From contig NZ_CP049868.1 of the NCBI RefSeq assembly GCF_011303555.1, forward strand, positions 2,480,001-2,544,000: 64,000 bases of DNA, given 5' to 3'. This DNA comes from Pedobacter sp. HDW13. GTDB taxonomy: Bacteria > Bacteroidota > Bacteroidia > Sphingobacteriales > Sphingobacteriaceae. Below the pieces are notes generated by a model, which ran no database searches, was not told the DNA's origin, and saw only the letters and a program-made list of their open reading frames with translations. Position numbers and translations under genes: made by a program. Below are positions 43,908 through 52,556 of this stretch, piece by piece (the stretch's first letter is position 1; every line of letters begins with the position of its first letter).

Positions 43908-46598
43908 ATGAAACCCAGAATTATTCTCGCCCTCAGTTTTGTATTACTATTAATTGGCTTTACGGCATTTAAAATGGATGATGATCCTTTTAGCCAGCTG
44001 TTACAGAAGTTAGAAGATTATACCACAAAATATCCTCAGGAAAAAGTGCACCTGCATTTGGATAAGCCTTATTATGCTATTGGCGATGATATCTGGTTTA
44101 AAGCCTATGTTTTAAATACCAAAACATCGGCCTCTTCCAACATCAGCAAAATTTTGTACGTAGAGCTTATCAATGAAAAAGATTCGCTTAAAAAACTGGT
44201 TAAACTTCCCTTAATGGGCGGTATTACATGGGGCGATTTTAAACTGACCGATTCGCTTAGTGAAGGAAACTACCGGATTCGGGCCTATACCAATTACATG
44301 CGTAATTTCGGAACAGAGTTCTTTTTCGATAAAACCATTAAAATCGGAAACAGCTGGGCCAATAAGGTATTTACCAAAACAACTTACAATTTTACCAAAG
44401 AGAACAACAACGATAAAGTAACTGCCAACATCCATTTCGAAGATAAAAACGGTATTGCATACAGTGAAAATGAGGTGAGTTATGATGTGCAGCTCGATTA
44501 CAGGAGTGTAAGCAAAGGCAAAGTAAAAACCAGCTTAACTGGCGATGCTGTAATCAGTTTTACCAACAACCAGTCTTTCCAGAATAAATCGGGGAAAATT
44601 ATTGCCACTATCACCCTCGATAATAAGCAGAAAGTAATCAAATCAATTCCGATTACTTCAACTTCAAATGATGTCGACGTACAGTTTATGCCTGAAGGTG
44701 GTACGCTGATAGAAGAGCTGCCCCAAAAAATTGCTATTAAAGCGGTTAACCCGAGCGGTAAGGGAGAAGATGTGCAAGGCGATATTGTAGATGAGACCGG
44801 AGCCACCGTAACCAGTTTTACAAGTAGCTACCTGGGCATGGGTAATTTCGTGTTCAATAGTCAGGCAGGCAGGGTTTACTCTGCAAAGGTTAAATTTAAA
44901 GATGGTTCCGAAAAAACATTCAAACTTCCTTTGGCTGCTAAAAGTGGCTATACTATTTCATTAAATAACACCGATACCGCTAAAGTATCGTTAAAAATTA
45001 TGGCCAGCGCCGATCTGGTTAATGGCGATGAGCTAAAAGTTGTTGCGCAACATGGAGGCACGGTATATTACGTTTCGAAAGCCAAAATGGATAAACAGGT
45101 ATTGATGGCCAATATCCCTAAAAAGAACCTGCCATCGGGAATTGTCCAGTTTACCCTCTTTTCTGCAGCCAACCAACCTGTTGCCGAGCGATTGGTATTT
45201 GTAACCAACAAGACTGACATAATTGATGTATCGCTAAATGCAAGCGATGTAGCCACTGCCAGAAAAGGGAAGGCAAGCTTTACATTCGATGCTGCAAGTG
45301 AAGGCAAACCTGTATTGGGCAGTTTTTCTGTTGCAGTTACCAATGCAACCAAGGTAGCCCCCGATGAAGATAACGAAACCAATATCCTCACTTCGCTTTT
45401 ACTTACCTCTGATTTGATTGGTTACGTAGAAAAACCTAACCATTATTTTTTAAAGGATGATGTTCAAACGCAAAGGGAGCTTGATAACCTAATGCTTACC
45501 CAGGGCTGGAGACGTTTTACCTGGAAAAATATCATCAACAATGTTGGCCCCAATATTACCTACAAGCCAGAACAATCTATCTCCATTAGCGGTACTATTA
45601 CCAAAGGCAACAAGCCTGTGGTCGGAGGTAAAGTAATGTTGATGGCTACAAAAGGCACGCTATACATTTTAGATACCGTTACCAATGCCGAAGGTAAATT
45701 CGTCTTTGATAACCTGAGTTTTGGCGATAGTACCAAGTTTGTAGTGCAGGCGCGTACCAAAACCGAACGTAAATTTGTAGATATTAACCTCGATATAGTA
45801 CCTGGACAAATTGTAACCAAGAATAAAAATGGTGCCGATATCGATATTAATGTGAACAATACTTTAATGAAATACATTAAAGAAAGCGATAATTATTTTA
45901 ACGAAATGACCCGCCTCGGCTTGTTAGAGCGTACCATTAAGTTGGAAGAAGTAACCATTACCGAAAAGAAAAACCCGGCGAAAAATTCTTCTAACCTAAA
46001 TGGGGCAGGAAGGGCCGATTTCGTTTTAACTGCCGATCAGCTTTCTACCTGCGTTACCCTTTCGCAGTGCTTGCAGGGTCGCTTACCGGGGGTAATATTC
46101 AGGGGTAATGTTCCTTACCTGATGCGCAGCCAAAACACACCAATCCAGATTATTGTGGATGGTATGCAAATGGAAGCTGATTTTCTGGATAATGTAGTGC
46201 CATCTGATGTAGAATCGATAGAACTGCTAAAAAGCATTGGCAACACAGCCATTTATGGTTCTCAAGGTGGAGGCGGCGTAATTATCATTACCACCAAACG
46301 TGGCGACGGGGGCAGAAGTTCTGATCGATATGCGCCGGGTATAGTTACACTGAGTCCTAAAGGATTTACAGTTTCGAGAGAATTTTATTCGCCTAAATAC
46401 GATGCCGCAAGTACCAGTAGCCGTGCCGATTTAAGAACAACCATTTACTGGAACCCGCAGGTAGTTGCTGGTACCGATGGTAAAGCTAAGTTTGAATTTT
46501 ACAATTCCGATGAACCCGGAAATTACCGTGTAGTAATAGAAGGAATAGATGCACTCGGTCATTTGGGAAGAAAAGTTTACACTTATGATGTGAAATAA
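43908..46598 (+). CDS. Secreted MG2-like/TonB-plug domain protein, no barrel
   Basis: 896 residues: signal segment (IILALSFVLLLIGFTAF), macroglobulin-like MG2 domain (about 40-140, with KVHLHLDKPYYAIGDDIWFKA), several immunoglobulin-like repeats (to about 530), a carboxypeptidase-regulatory repeat (about 560-640), then a TonB plug (about 700-810: LQGRLPGVIFRGN, DGMQMEADFLDNVVPSDVES, YGSQGGGGVIIITTK) and a final Ig-like domain. No beta-barrel follows the plug, so it is not an ordinary receptor. Such proteins are frequent in Bacteroidota and of unknown function. Confidence 0.85.
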   Translation: MKPRIILALSFVLLLIGFTAFKMDDDPFSQLLQKLEDYTTKYPQEKVHLHLDKPYYAIGDDIWFKAYVLNTKTSASSNISKILYVELINEKDSLKKLVKLPLMGGITWGDFKLTDSLSEGNYRIRAYTNYMRNFGTEFFFDKTIKIGNSWANKVFTKTTYNFTKENNNDKVTANIHFEDKNGIAYSENEVSYDVQLDYRSVSKGKVKTSLTGDAVISFTNNQSFQNKSGKIIATITLDNKQKVIKSIPITSTSNDVDVQFMPEGGTLIEELPQKIAIKAVNPSGKGEDVQGDIVDETGATVTSFTSSYLGMGNFVFNSQAGRVYSAKVKFKDGSEKTFKLPLAAKSGYTISLNNTDTAKVSLKIMASADLVNGDELKVVAQHGGTVYYVSKAKMDKQVLMANIPKKNLPSGIVQFTLFSAANQPVAERLVFVTNKTDIIDVSLNASDVATARKGKASFTFDAASEGKPVLGSFSVAVTNATKVAPDEDNETNILTSLLLTSDLIGYVEKPNHYFLKDDVQTQRELDNLMLTQGWRRFTWKNIINNVGPNITYKPEQSISISGTITKGNKPVVGGKVMLMATKGTLYILDTVTNAEGKFVFDNLSFGDSTKFVVQARTKTERKFVDINLDIVPGQIVTKNKNGADIDINVNNTLMKYIKESDNYFNEMTRLGLLERTIKLEEVTITEKKNPAKNSSNLNGAGRADFVLTADQLSTCVTLSQCLQGRLPGVIFRGNVPYLMRSQNTPIQIIVDGMQMEADFLDNVVPSDVESIELLKSIGNTAIYGSQGGGGVIIITTKRGDGGRSSDRYAPGIVTLSPKGFTVSREFYSPKYDAASTSSRADLRTTIYWNPQVVAGTDGKAKFEFYNSDEPGNYRVVIEGIDALGHLGRKVYTYDVK

Positions 46599-46763
46599 AG
46601 AAAAATAGATAAATTTGAGTTGTTATGCAAGCATAGTTTGTGGTAAACTGTTTCGATAATGCTATCTTGATACTGTAGTCTCGAAACTTTAATCTTGATA
46701 CATAAGTCTTGATAGTTGTACCCGCTATTATACTTGCTACTCAAAACCTGATACTATTTTACC

Positions 46764-47525
46764 ATGAACACCATAAAAGTAAGCGTTAAAGATCGTTTAG
46801 CTACGATAACATTAGATAGAGGAAAATCAAACGCCTTAAACCGCGAACTGATTACCGAACTGGATGATATGCTAAAAAATATCGCTGCCGATGATAACAT
46901 TGGTGGCGTTATTTTAACCGGTACAGCCCCTTTCTTTTCGGCAGGACTAGATCTTGTAGAACTTTATAATTATGATGAAGCCGAAGCCAAATCTTTTTGG
47001 GAGCTGTTTTTAGGCTTTACTGCAAATCTGGTTTCCTTTAAAAAACCAATGGTAGCGGCAATAAGCGGGCACAGCCCTGCAGGTGGTTGCGTAATGGCTT
47101 TAGCCTGCGATTACCGTTTGATGGCTGAAGGACAATATATTATTGGTTTAAATGAAGTGCCGGTTGGTATTATTGTGCCTAACAGCATTTTTCAGTTGTA
47201 TGCTTTCTGGATCGGCAAAGCCGAGGCAACCCGTAGTTTGCTCTCAGGTAAGTTGTATAATCCCGAAGAAGCCTTGAAAGTAGGTTTGGTAGATGAGTTG
47301 GTGCGGAACGAAAGCCTGCTCACTGCTGCCGAGCGCAAGATTAAAAAATATATGGAGCTGGAAGGGAATACCTGGTCGCAGAGTAAACTCAACATCCGCG
47401 AAGAACTGATTGCTGCGGTAACTGCCGATCAATCGGCTACCTTAGAGAAAATGCTCCAACAATGGTGGTCGCCTGCAACACGCCAAATTTTAAAAACCAT
47501 TTTAGCTAGCTTGCAGCGGAAGTAA
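46764..47525 (+). CDS. Enoyl-CoA hydratase/isomerase family, delta3-delta2-enoyl-CoA isomerase-like
   Basis: Crotonase fold, 253 residues, short start MNTIKVSVKDRLATITLDRG. The oxyanion motif SAGLDL and the stretch SPAGGCVMALACDYRLMAEG with IIGLNEVPVGIIVP resemble mitochondrial ECI1, which shifts 3-enoyl to 2-enoyl-CoA; the Glu in GLNEVPVG would be the catalytic base. The next gene is a 2,4-dienoyl-CoA reductase-like SDR, the other auxiliary enzyme needed for unsaturated fatty acids, so the pairing supports the call. Confidence 0.82.
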   Translation: MNTIKVSVKDRLATITLDRGKSNALNRELITELDDMLKNIAADDNIGGVILTGTAPFFSAGLDLVELYNYDEAEAKSFWELFLGFTANLVSFKKPMVAAISGHSPAGGCVMALACDYRLMAEGQYIIGLNEVPVGIIVPNSIFQLYAFWIGKAEATRSLLSGKLYNPEEALKVGLVDELVRNESLLTAAERKIKKYMELEGNTWSQSKLNIREELIAAVTADQSATLEKMLQQWWSPATRQILKTILASLQRK

Positions 47526-47657
47526 TTTCAGTTGGCAGTTTTCAATTTACAATTGGCAGTTTGCAATAAACAGTTAACCAATTTCAACGATTAACCAGTT
47601 TAACAAAACCCAACAATTTAGCAATAAAACAATTTCAACAATTAACCCACATAGCTT

Positions 47658-48539
47658 ATGTTCAGTTATAATTCACCTATGCTTAGAGACGATGCTTTAA
47701 AAGGTAAAACCATTGTAATTACCGGTGGTGGTACCGGGCTTGGTAAAGCCATGGGCGTGTATTTCCTGAAATTAGGGGCCAATCTGGTAATCACCAGCCG
47801 CAAGCAGGATGTTTTGCAAAAAACAGCGGACGAAATGGAAGAGAAAACCGGAGGCAAAGTATTGGCAGTAGCTTGCGATGTACGGGAGATTGCACAGGTA
47901 GAAAATGTGCTTGCCAAAACAATCGAAAGATTTGGTTCAGTTGATGTACTGCTAAATAATGCGGCAGGTAATTTTATTTCACCTACCGAACGCCTGTCGG
48001 CCAATGCCTTTTCTTCTATTATCGATATTGTTTTAAAGGGAACTGTTAATTGCACGCTCACCTTTGGTAAACACTGGATTGCCGCAAATCAGCCGGCTAC
48101 AGTGCTAAATATCATTACTACTTATGCCTTTACCGGCTCGGCCTATGTAGTGCCATCGGCTTGTGCCAAGGGCGGGGTTTTGGCCTTAACCCGTTCGTTA
48201 GCAGTAGAGTGGGGTAAATATGGTATCCGTACCAATGCAATTGCCCCCGGGCCATTCCCAACCAAAGGTGCCTGGGAGCGTTTACTGCCCGGCGATCTGG
48301 CTAAAAAATTCGATTTTAAAAACCGTGTGCCACTAAAAAGGGTAGGCGATCATCAGGAACTGGCCAATCTAGCTGCGTTTTTAGTAAGCGATTTCTCCGG
48401 TTACATTAATGGCGAAGTAATTACCATTGATGGTGGCGAATGGTTGCAAGGCGCTGGTCAGATGAATGGTTTAGAAGCAATTCCCAACGAAATGTGGGAT
48501 ATGCTGGAGCAAATGACAAGAAGCGCTAAGGGAAGCTAG
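47658..48539 (+). CDS. SDR oxidoreductase, 2,4-dienoyl-CoA reductase-like
   Basis: 293 residues. Rossmann motif VITGGGTGLGKAMG and NNAAGNF (Asn of SDR). The usual YxxxK is replaced: SAYVVPSACAKGGVLALTRS has Ser-x-x-x-Lys, as in mitochondrial 2,4-dienoyl-CoA reductase, and NAIAPGPFPTKGAWERL is close to that family too. Reduces 2,4-dienoyl-CoA with NADPH. Lies 132 nt after the isomerase gene; the gap holds ACAATTT/CAACAATTT low-complexity repeats. Confidence 0.85.
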   Translation: MFSYNSPMLRDDALKGKTIVITGGGTGLGKAMGVYFLKLGANLVITSRKQDVLQKTADEMEEKTGGKVLAVACDVREIAQVENVLAKTIERFGSVDVLLNNAAGNFISPTERLSANAFSSIIDIVLKGTVNCTLTFGKHWIAANQPATVLNIITTYAFTGSAYVVPSACAKGGVLALTRSLAVEWGKYGIRTNAIAPGPFPTKGAWERLLPGDLAKKFDFKNRVPLKRVGDHQELANLAAFLVSDFSGYINGEVITIDGGEWLQGAGQMNGLEAIPNEMWDMLEQMTRSAKGS

Positions 48540-48646
48540 TTAATTAGCGGAAAGCTTAAAGGAAAAAGTCTAAAGCAAAAACCAGGGCGTTAGCTCTTGC
48601 TGCCTGATTCTCTGTACTTGATGCGCGCTACTTGCTACTAAAATAT

Positions 48647-48654
48647 TATCTTTG
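48647..48654 (+). promoter_or_regulatory. purD promoter -7 element (TATCTTTG)
   Basis: Exact TAnnTTTG ending 6 nt before ATG 48661, so the transcript is likely leaderless. It also argues against a start at TTG 48652, which lies inside the element. Confidence 0.65.
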
Positions 48655-48660
48655 CCCTAT

Positions 48661-49932
48661 ATGAATATCTTACTTTTAGGTTCAGGCGGCAGAGAAAGTG
48701 CATTTGCCTGGAAAATGAGCCAGTCTTCGCACTGCGATAAATTAATTATTGCACCCGGAAATGGTGGTACAGGTGCATACGGTACCAATATCAACATCAA
48801 TGTAAACGATTTTGATTCCATTAAGAAAGTAGTTCTTGCCGAGAATATTGAACTTGTTGTGGTAGGGCCAGAAGAACCTTTGGTAAATGGTATTCATGAT
48901 TTTTTCCTTGCCGATCAGGCACTTGCACACATTCCCGTTATCGGACCGAAAAAAGAAGGTGCTATTTTAGAAGGAAGTAAAGATTTTTCTAAACAGTTTA
49001 TGGAGCGTCATGGTATTCCAACCGCGGCATCAAAATCTTTCACCCCCGAAACATTGGAAGATGGTTTAGCTTATTTGCAGAACCATGCTTTGCCAGTGGT
49101 TTTAAAAGCCGATGGATTGGCTGCAGGTAAAGGTGTATTAATTTGTACCGAAACTGTAGAAGCACAGGAAGAATTAAAACTGATGCTTGGCGGTAAATTT
49201 GGTGCAGCTGGTGCAACCGTGGTTATCGAAGAATTTTTAAGTGGGATTGAACTTTCGGTATTTATTTTAACAGATGGTGAGAATTATGTTACCCTTCCAT
49301 CAGCCAAAGATTACAAAAGAATTGGTCAGGGCGATACCGGTTTAAATACAGGTGGTATGGGCTCGGTTTCACCTGTTCCGTTTGCAACGCCCGAGTTTTT
49401 AGCCAAAGTAGAAGAACGCATTATAAAGCCTACTGTAGCAGGCTTGAAAAAAGATAATATCGATTACACAGGCTTCATTTTCTTTGGTTTAATCAAAGTT
49501 GGTGAAGAACCTTATGTAATTGAATACAATGCACGTATGGGCGATCCGGAAACCGAAAGTGTTATTCCGCGTATCGAGAACGATTTGGTAGAGTTGTTTA
49601 TGGCTAGCGCCAACAAACAGTTAAATCAGGTTAATCTGGTTATTTCAGAACAAACAGCTGCTACTGTAATGATTGTTGCGGGTGGTTACCCAGGCGAATA
49701 TTTAAAAGGTAAAGCCATTACTGGTATCGAAAACCTGCGTCATTCTAATGCTTTCCACGCCGGAACACTTTTAGAAAACGATGTGGTTAAAACCAATGGC
49801 GGTAGGGTAATTGCCATTACAAGCTTGCAGAAAGATTTATTTACCGCTTTACAATCGGCCACTGCAGATGCCGGAAGAATCTACTTTGATGGAAAATATT
49901 TCAGAGAAGATATCGGCTTTGATTTGGTTTAA
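48661..49932 (+). CDS. purD: Phosphoribosylamine-glycine ligase
   Basis: Second step of purine synthesis: joins glycine to phosphoribosylamine with ATP. 423 residues from ATG 48661, MNILLLGSGGRESAFAWKMS. ATP-grasp marks: VVLKADGLAAGKGVLIC, VVIEEFLSGIELSVF, GLNTGGMGSVSPVPFA and YNARMGDPETESVIPR. Normal length. Followed by a strong terminator; no other pur gene is nearby. Confidence 0.96.
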   Translation: MNILLLGSGGRESAFAWKMSQSSHCDKLIIAPGNGGTGAYGTNININVNDFDSIKKVVLAENIELVVVGPEEPLVNGIHDFFLADQALAHIPVIGPKKEGAILEGSKDFSKQFMERHGIPTAASKSFTPETLEDGLAYLQNHALPVVLKADGLAAGKGVLICTETVEAQEELKLMLGGKFGAAGATVVIEEFLSGIELSVFILTDGENYVTLPSAKDYKRIGQGDTGLNTGGMGSVSPVPFATPEFLAKVEERIIKPTVAGLKKDNIDYTGFIFFGLIKVGEEPYVIEYNARMGDPETESVIPRIENDLVELFMASANKQLNQVNLVISEQTAATVMIVAGGYPGEYLKGKAITGIENLRHSNAFHAGTLLENDVVKTNGGRVIAITSLQKDLFTALQSATADAGRIYFDGKYFREDIGFDLV

Positions 49933-49950
49933 AAGCTAAATTTATATAAA

Positions 49951-49993
49951 AAGAAACCCGCAGATTTTATTGATCTGCGGGTTTCTTTCTTTA
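49951..49993 (+). terminator. purD terminator
   Basis: Perfect 15-bp stem AAGAAACCCGCAGAT/ATCTGCGGGTTTCTT with a 7-nt loop, then a T-rich tail. Confidence 0.9.
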
Positions 49994-50014
49994 TTCGTCC
50001 TGCTGGCACTGGAT

Positions 50015-50040
50015 CGTCATTTCGAGCGAAGTCGAGAAAT
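50015..50040. repeat. Partial dispersed repeat (CGTCATTTCGAGCGAAG type)
   Basis: Short copy with the same left end as the elements at 26926 and 54835; its right half is missing. Confidence 0.5.
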
Positions 50041-50062
50041 CCAGCCAATTTGGTAAATATCC

Positions 50063-51208
50063 TTATTTCGATTTACTTCCCAATAACTCCTGAAGTTTAT
50101 CTTGTAAAGCTTGCTCTCTTAGTCCTTTGGCTATAATTTTTCCGTTTGGATCAATTAAAAAGTTGGCCGGGATAGATTGGATGCCGTACATTCTGGCTAC
50201 TTCATTATCCCAGAATTTTAAGTCCGAAACATGTGTCCAGGTTAATTTATCATCAGCAATGGCTTTTAACCAAGCATCTTTTTTACCCGGACGATCTAAA
50301 GAAACACCCAATACGGTAAAGCCTTTATCTTTAAATTTATTGTATGCTACAACTACATTCGGGTTTTCCTGACGGCATGGACCGCACCATGAAGCCCAGA
50401 AATCAACCAGTACATATTTGCCTTTAAAATCAGAAAGTTTTACAGGTTTACCGTTTGCATCATTTTGGGTAAAATCCATAGCCATTGCACCTACAGCAGT
50501 TTTTCTGCTCGTTTCGAAAATTGCGGCTATTTTTTTACCGGTTGTACTTGCTTTTAGCTCAGGAGATAATCCATTAAAAGCTTTTTCTGCAGCCAATACC
50601 TGATCTGGGTCTGAAGCCAACTGGTTAAGTGCAGTTAAGCTGATGTAAGATTTGGGGTTGCTGCTGGCATAACCCAAAAGTATAGGTGTTAAACTTGCTG
50701 TAGCTTTTTCGTAACGGCTCATGGCATCTTCCTTTACTTTGGGATCTTTTTGCTGCTCTGGCGTAAGTTTCGAATACTCTACATTAATGGCGTTGATCTG
50801 ATCATCAACAGGCTTGGTCAGGGCCTTTAATTTTTTGCTGTCATCATTGATCACCGATCCACTGATCGCTGCGGTTTTGATCGAATCTGTGCCGATTATC
50901 TTGATGTCAGCACATTCAAGAAAAAGGGAGGTATAATCAAGTATCTCGCCTTTTGCCGGACGGTTAACGTAGGGATTTTTGTTAAGAAATAGGTTTCCGG
51001 CAGTTGGATCCACTAAAGTACCTCTAAATATAAAAGTACCTTTGTCAACCGTTACTGAATCTGTTACTGATTTATCATCCGCACGGTAAATCAGGTATAT
51101 CTTATCGCCATCTTTCAGTCCTTTAATATAACCTGTAACAGTAAACGGCTTTTGCGCCAAGGCTGCCAGCGGCAATAAAGCTATAGCAGAGAATAATATT
51201 TTTTTCAT
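50063..51208 (-). CDS. DUF4369-TlpA thiol-disulfide oxidoreductase
   Basis: Secreted, 381 residues: signal peptide (MKKILFSAIALLPLAALAQ), DUF4369 beta-domain (about 22-130), a helical linker (130-235), then an AhpC/TSA-type thioredoxin domain with VDFWASWCGPCRQENP (CGPC) and IPANFLIDPNGKI. This design is very common in Bacteroidota and acts on disulfides in the periplasm; the partner is unknown. Own promoter at 51229-51236. Confidence 0.92.
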   Translation of the reverse strand: MKKILFSAIALLPLAALAQKPFTVTGYIKGLKDGDKIYLIYRADDKSVTDSVTVDKGTFIFRGTLVDPTAGNLFLNKNPYVNRPAKGEILDYTSLFLECADIKIIGTDSIKTAAISGSVINDDSKKLKALTKPVDDQINAINVEYSKLTPEQQKDPKVKEDAMSRYEKATASLTPILLGYASSNPKSYISLTALNQLASDPDQVLAAEKAFNGLSPELKASTTGKKIAAIFETSRKTAVGAMAMDFTQNDANGKPVKLSDFKGKYVLVDFWASWCGPCRQENPNVVVAYNKFKDKGFTVLGVSLDRPGKKDAWLKAIADDKLTWTHVSDLKFWDNEVARMYGIQSIPANFLIDPNGKIIAKGLREQALQDKLQELLGSKSK

Positions 51209-51228
51209 ACGGTTAGTTAATCGTTTTT

Positions 51229-51236
51229 CAAATATA
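51229..51236 (-). promoter_or_regulatory. Promoter -7 element (TATATTTG) of the DUF4369-TlpA gene
   Basis: Exact TAnnTTTG on the minus strand, 20 nt before ATG 51208. Confidence 0.55.
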
Positions 51237-51303
51237 GATATATGTATGTTTAAAACGTAATCGGTTAGGTGAAATTATAATAATCTGTGTTTTAAGCGCA
51301 TTA

Positions 51304-52485
51304 TCAGTTTAATTTTTGATAGGTACGCCACCATAAATCGGGCATTTCGCCATTAACTGCGGTTTGGTAATCATCATAGCGACAAGGTACCAAATGATAA
51401 CGCTCATTTTTAGATTGGCCTGATGGATAAGGAACCTGCATCCACCAGCGGTCTGATTTTTTACTTTTAACAAAGGTCATTTCGCCCGAGCCATCTTTCA
51501 AACTCGTTCTGTAAATAATAAATTGCGATTTTGGCGTAAGCGGGAAATCCTTTTTGCGGGCATAAAATCCATCAACAAAATACCAAACCATTTGTGCCAG
51601 TAAAAAAGCGGTTTGTCCGTTATTATCGTAAGCAGGGTTAAATTCGTAAAAACCGATTGAGGTTAATTTATCGTTCATACCGGCATAGCGTGCCAGTCTG
51701 CAGGCTTCCTCGCCATCAAAACCATTTGGTGTGGTGTTGGCATTGGCTGCGGCATCGGCCGAACGGATAGCACCTATATCAAAACTGATCATGTTGGCGT
51801 TGCGGATAATCGGTTCGGTTAGCATAATATCCTGTGCAAACTCGCCAAGGCGGTGTACATCAAAATAGAGCTTGTCCATTACACTTAAACTCTCCTGGTT
51901 TACAAAATAGGTTTGGTAACCCACATTGCTAAAGTTGAAGAGATAATTGGGCTGGTGTAAAAAAATCTTGTTCAGATAACAGTCAGAACGGGTAGCAATC
52001 CCTTCATGGTCATCATCGCCAATATCAAACTGGTTGTCGATAATAACCAGGTCTACCTTTTGTTCCAGATCCTCGTAGCCTAAATATTGTGCGTAGGTTA
52101 AATCCTGTCCGCCACCAATAATGATCGGGATAATATTCATTTTGATGAGCTCCGAAACTACCATTTTAATCGCAATGTAAGTGTCGGCAATGGTTGCGCC
52201 ATGTTTAATATTGCCTAAATCAACAATACGGCTGGTAAAAGCTCCTTCGTTAAGGCGGTAAAATTTCTCTCTGAAATAATCGGGTGCCAAGGCAGTACCT
52301 TCGTTGTTTACTGCACCACGACCATCGAGTACGCCAAAAATGGCCAGATCGTAAGTGTTCTCTTCAAAATCAGGGAACGATTCGGTATAAATTTGCGCTT
52401 TTAAACCCAGCTGACTTGTAAAAAATCCTTGTTTTGGTGTAAAACTATCGGCGTTTATGGGCGAAAAAAAATCCGTTAATGACAT
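51304..52485 (-). CDS. Arginase/ureohydrolase-fold protein lacking key metal ligands
   Basis: 393 residues with the arginase fold and landmarks in the right order, but changed: GGGQD (124-128) where active enzymes have GG(D/G)H; IDNQFD (149-154) where D-x-H-x-D is expected; SFDIGAIRSAD (234-244) where SxDxDxxDP is expected. Three of six Mn ligands are therefore replaced (two His to Gln, one Asp to Gly). Similar proteins in Bacteroidota are called arginase or formimidoylglutamase. A C-terminal extension of about 70 residues (from FVKSKKSDRWWMQVPYP) is Trp-rich. Its job is unknown; it may be a regulatory or structural pseudoenzyme. Confidence 0.8.
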   Translation of the reverse strand: MSLTDFFSPINADSFTPKQGFFTSQLGLKAQIYTESFPDFEENTYDLAIFGVLDGRGAVNNEGTALAPDYFREKFYRLNEGAFTSRIVDLGNIKHGATIADTYIAIKMVVSELIKMNIIPIIIGGGQDLTYAQYLGYEDLEQKVDLVIIDNQFDIGDDDHEGIATRSDCYLNKIFLHQPNYLFNFSNVGYQTYFVNQESLSVMDKLYFDVHRLGEFAQDIMLTEPIIRNANMISFDIGAIRSADAAANANTTPNGFDGEEACRLARYAGMNDKLTSIGFYEFNPAYDNNGQTAFLLAQMVWYFVDGFYARKKDFPLTPKSQFIIYRTSLKDGSGEMTFVKSKKSDRWWMQVPYPSGQSKNERYHLVPCRYDDYQTAVNGEMPDLWWRTYQKLN

Positions 52486-52512
52486 ATATTTAAAACTCTC
52501 GGCTCAAATATC

Positions 52513-52520
52513 TATTTTTG
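52513..52520 (+). promoter_or_regulatory. Promoter -7 element (TATTTTTG) of the epimerase-phosphatase operon
   Basis: Exact TAnnTTTG, 36 nt before ATG 52557, giving a leader of about 30 nt. Confidence 0.55.
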
Positions 52521-52556
52521 AATGCGTATTTCCACATATAGCTCGAAAAAAATAAA

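Noticed and set aside
46599..46763. Repeated TCTTGATAC motifs before the isomerase gene, considered as operator or repeat array
   Set aside because: Only two exact and one inexact copies with irregular spacing; too weak to call.
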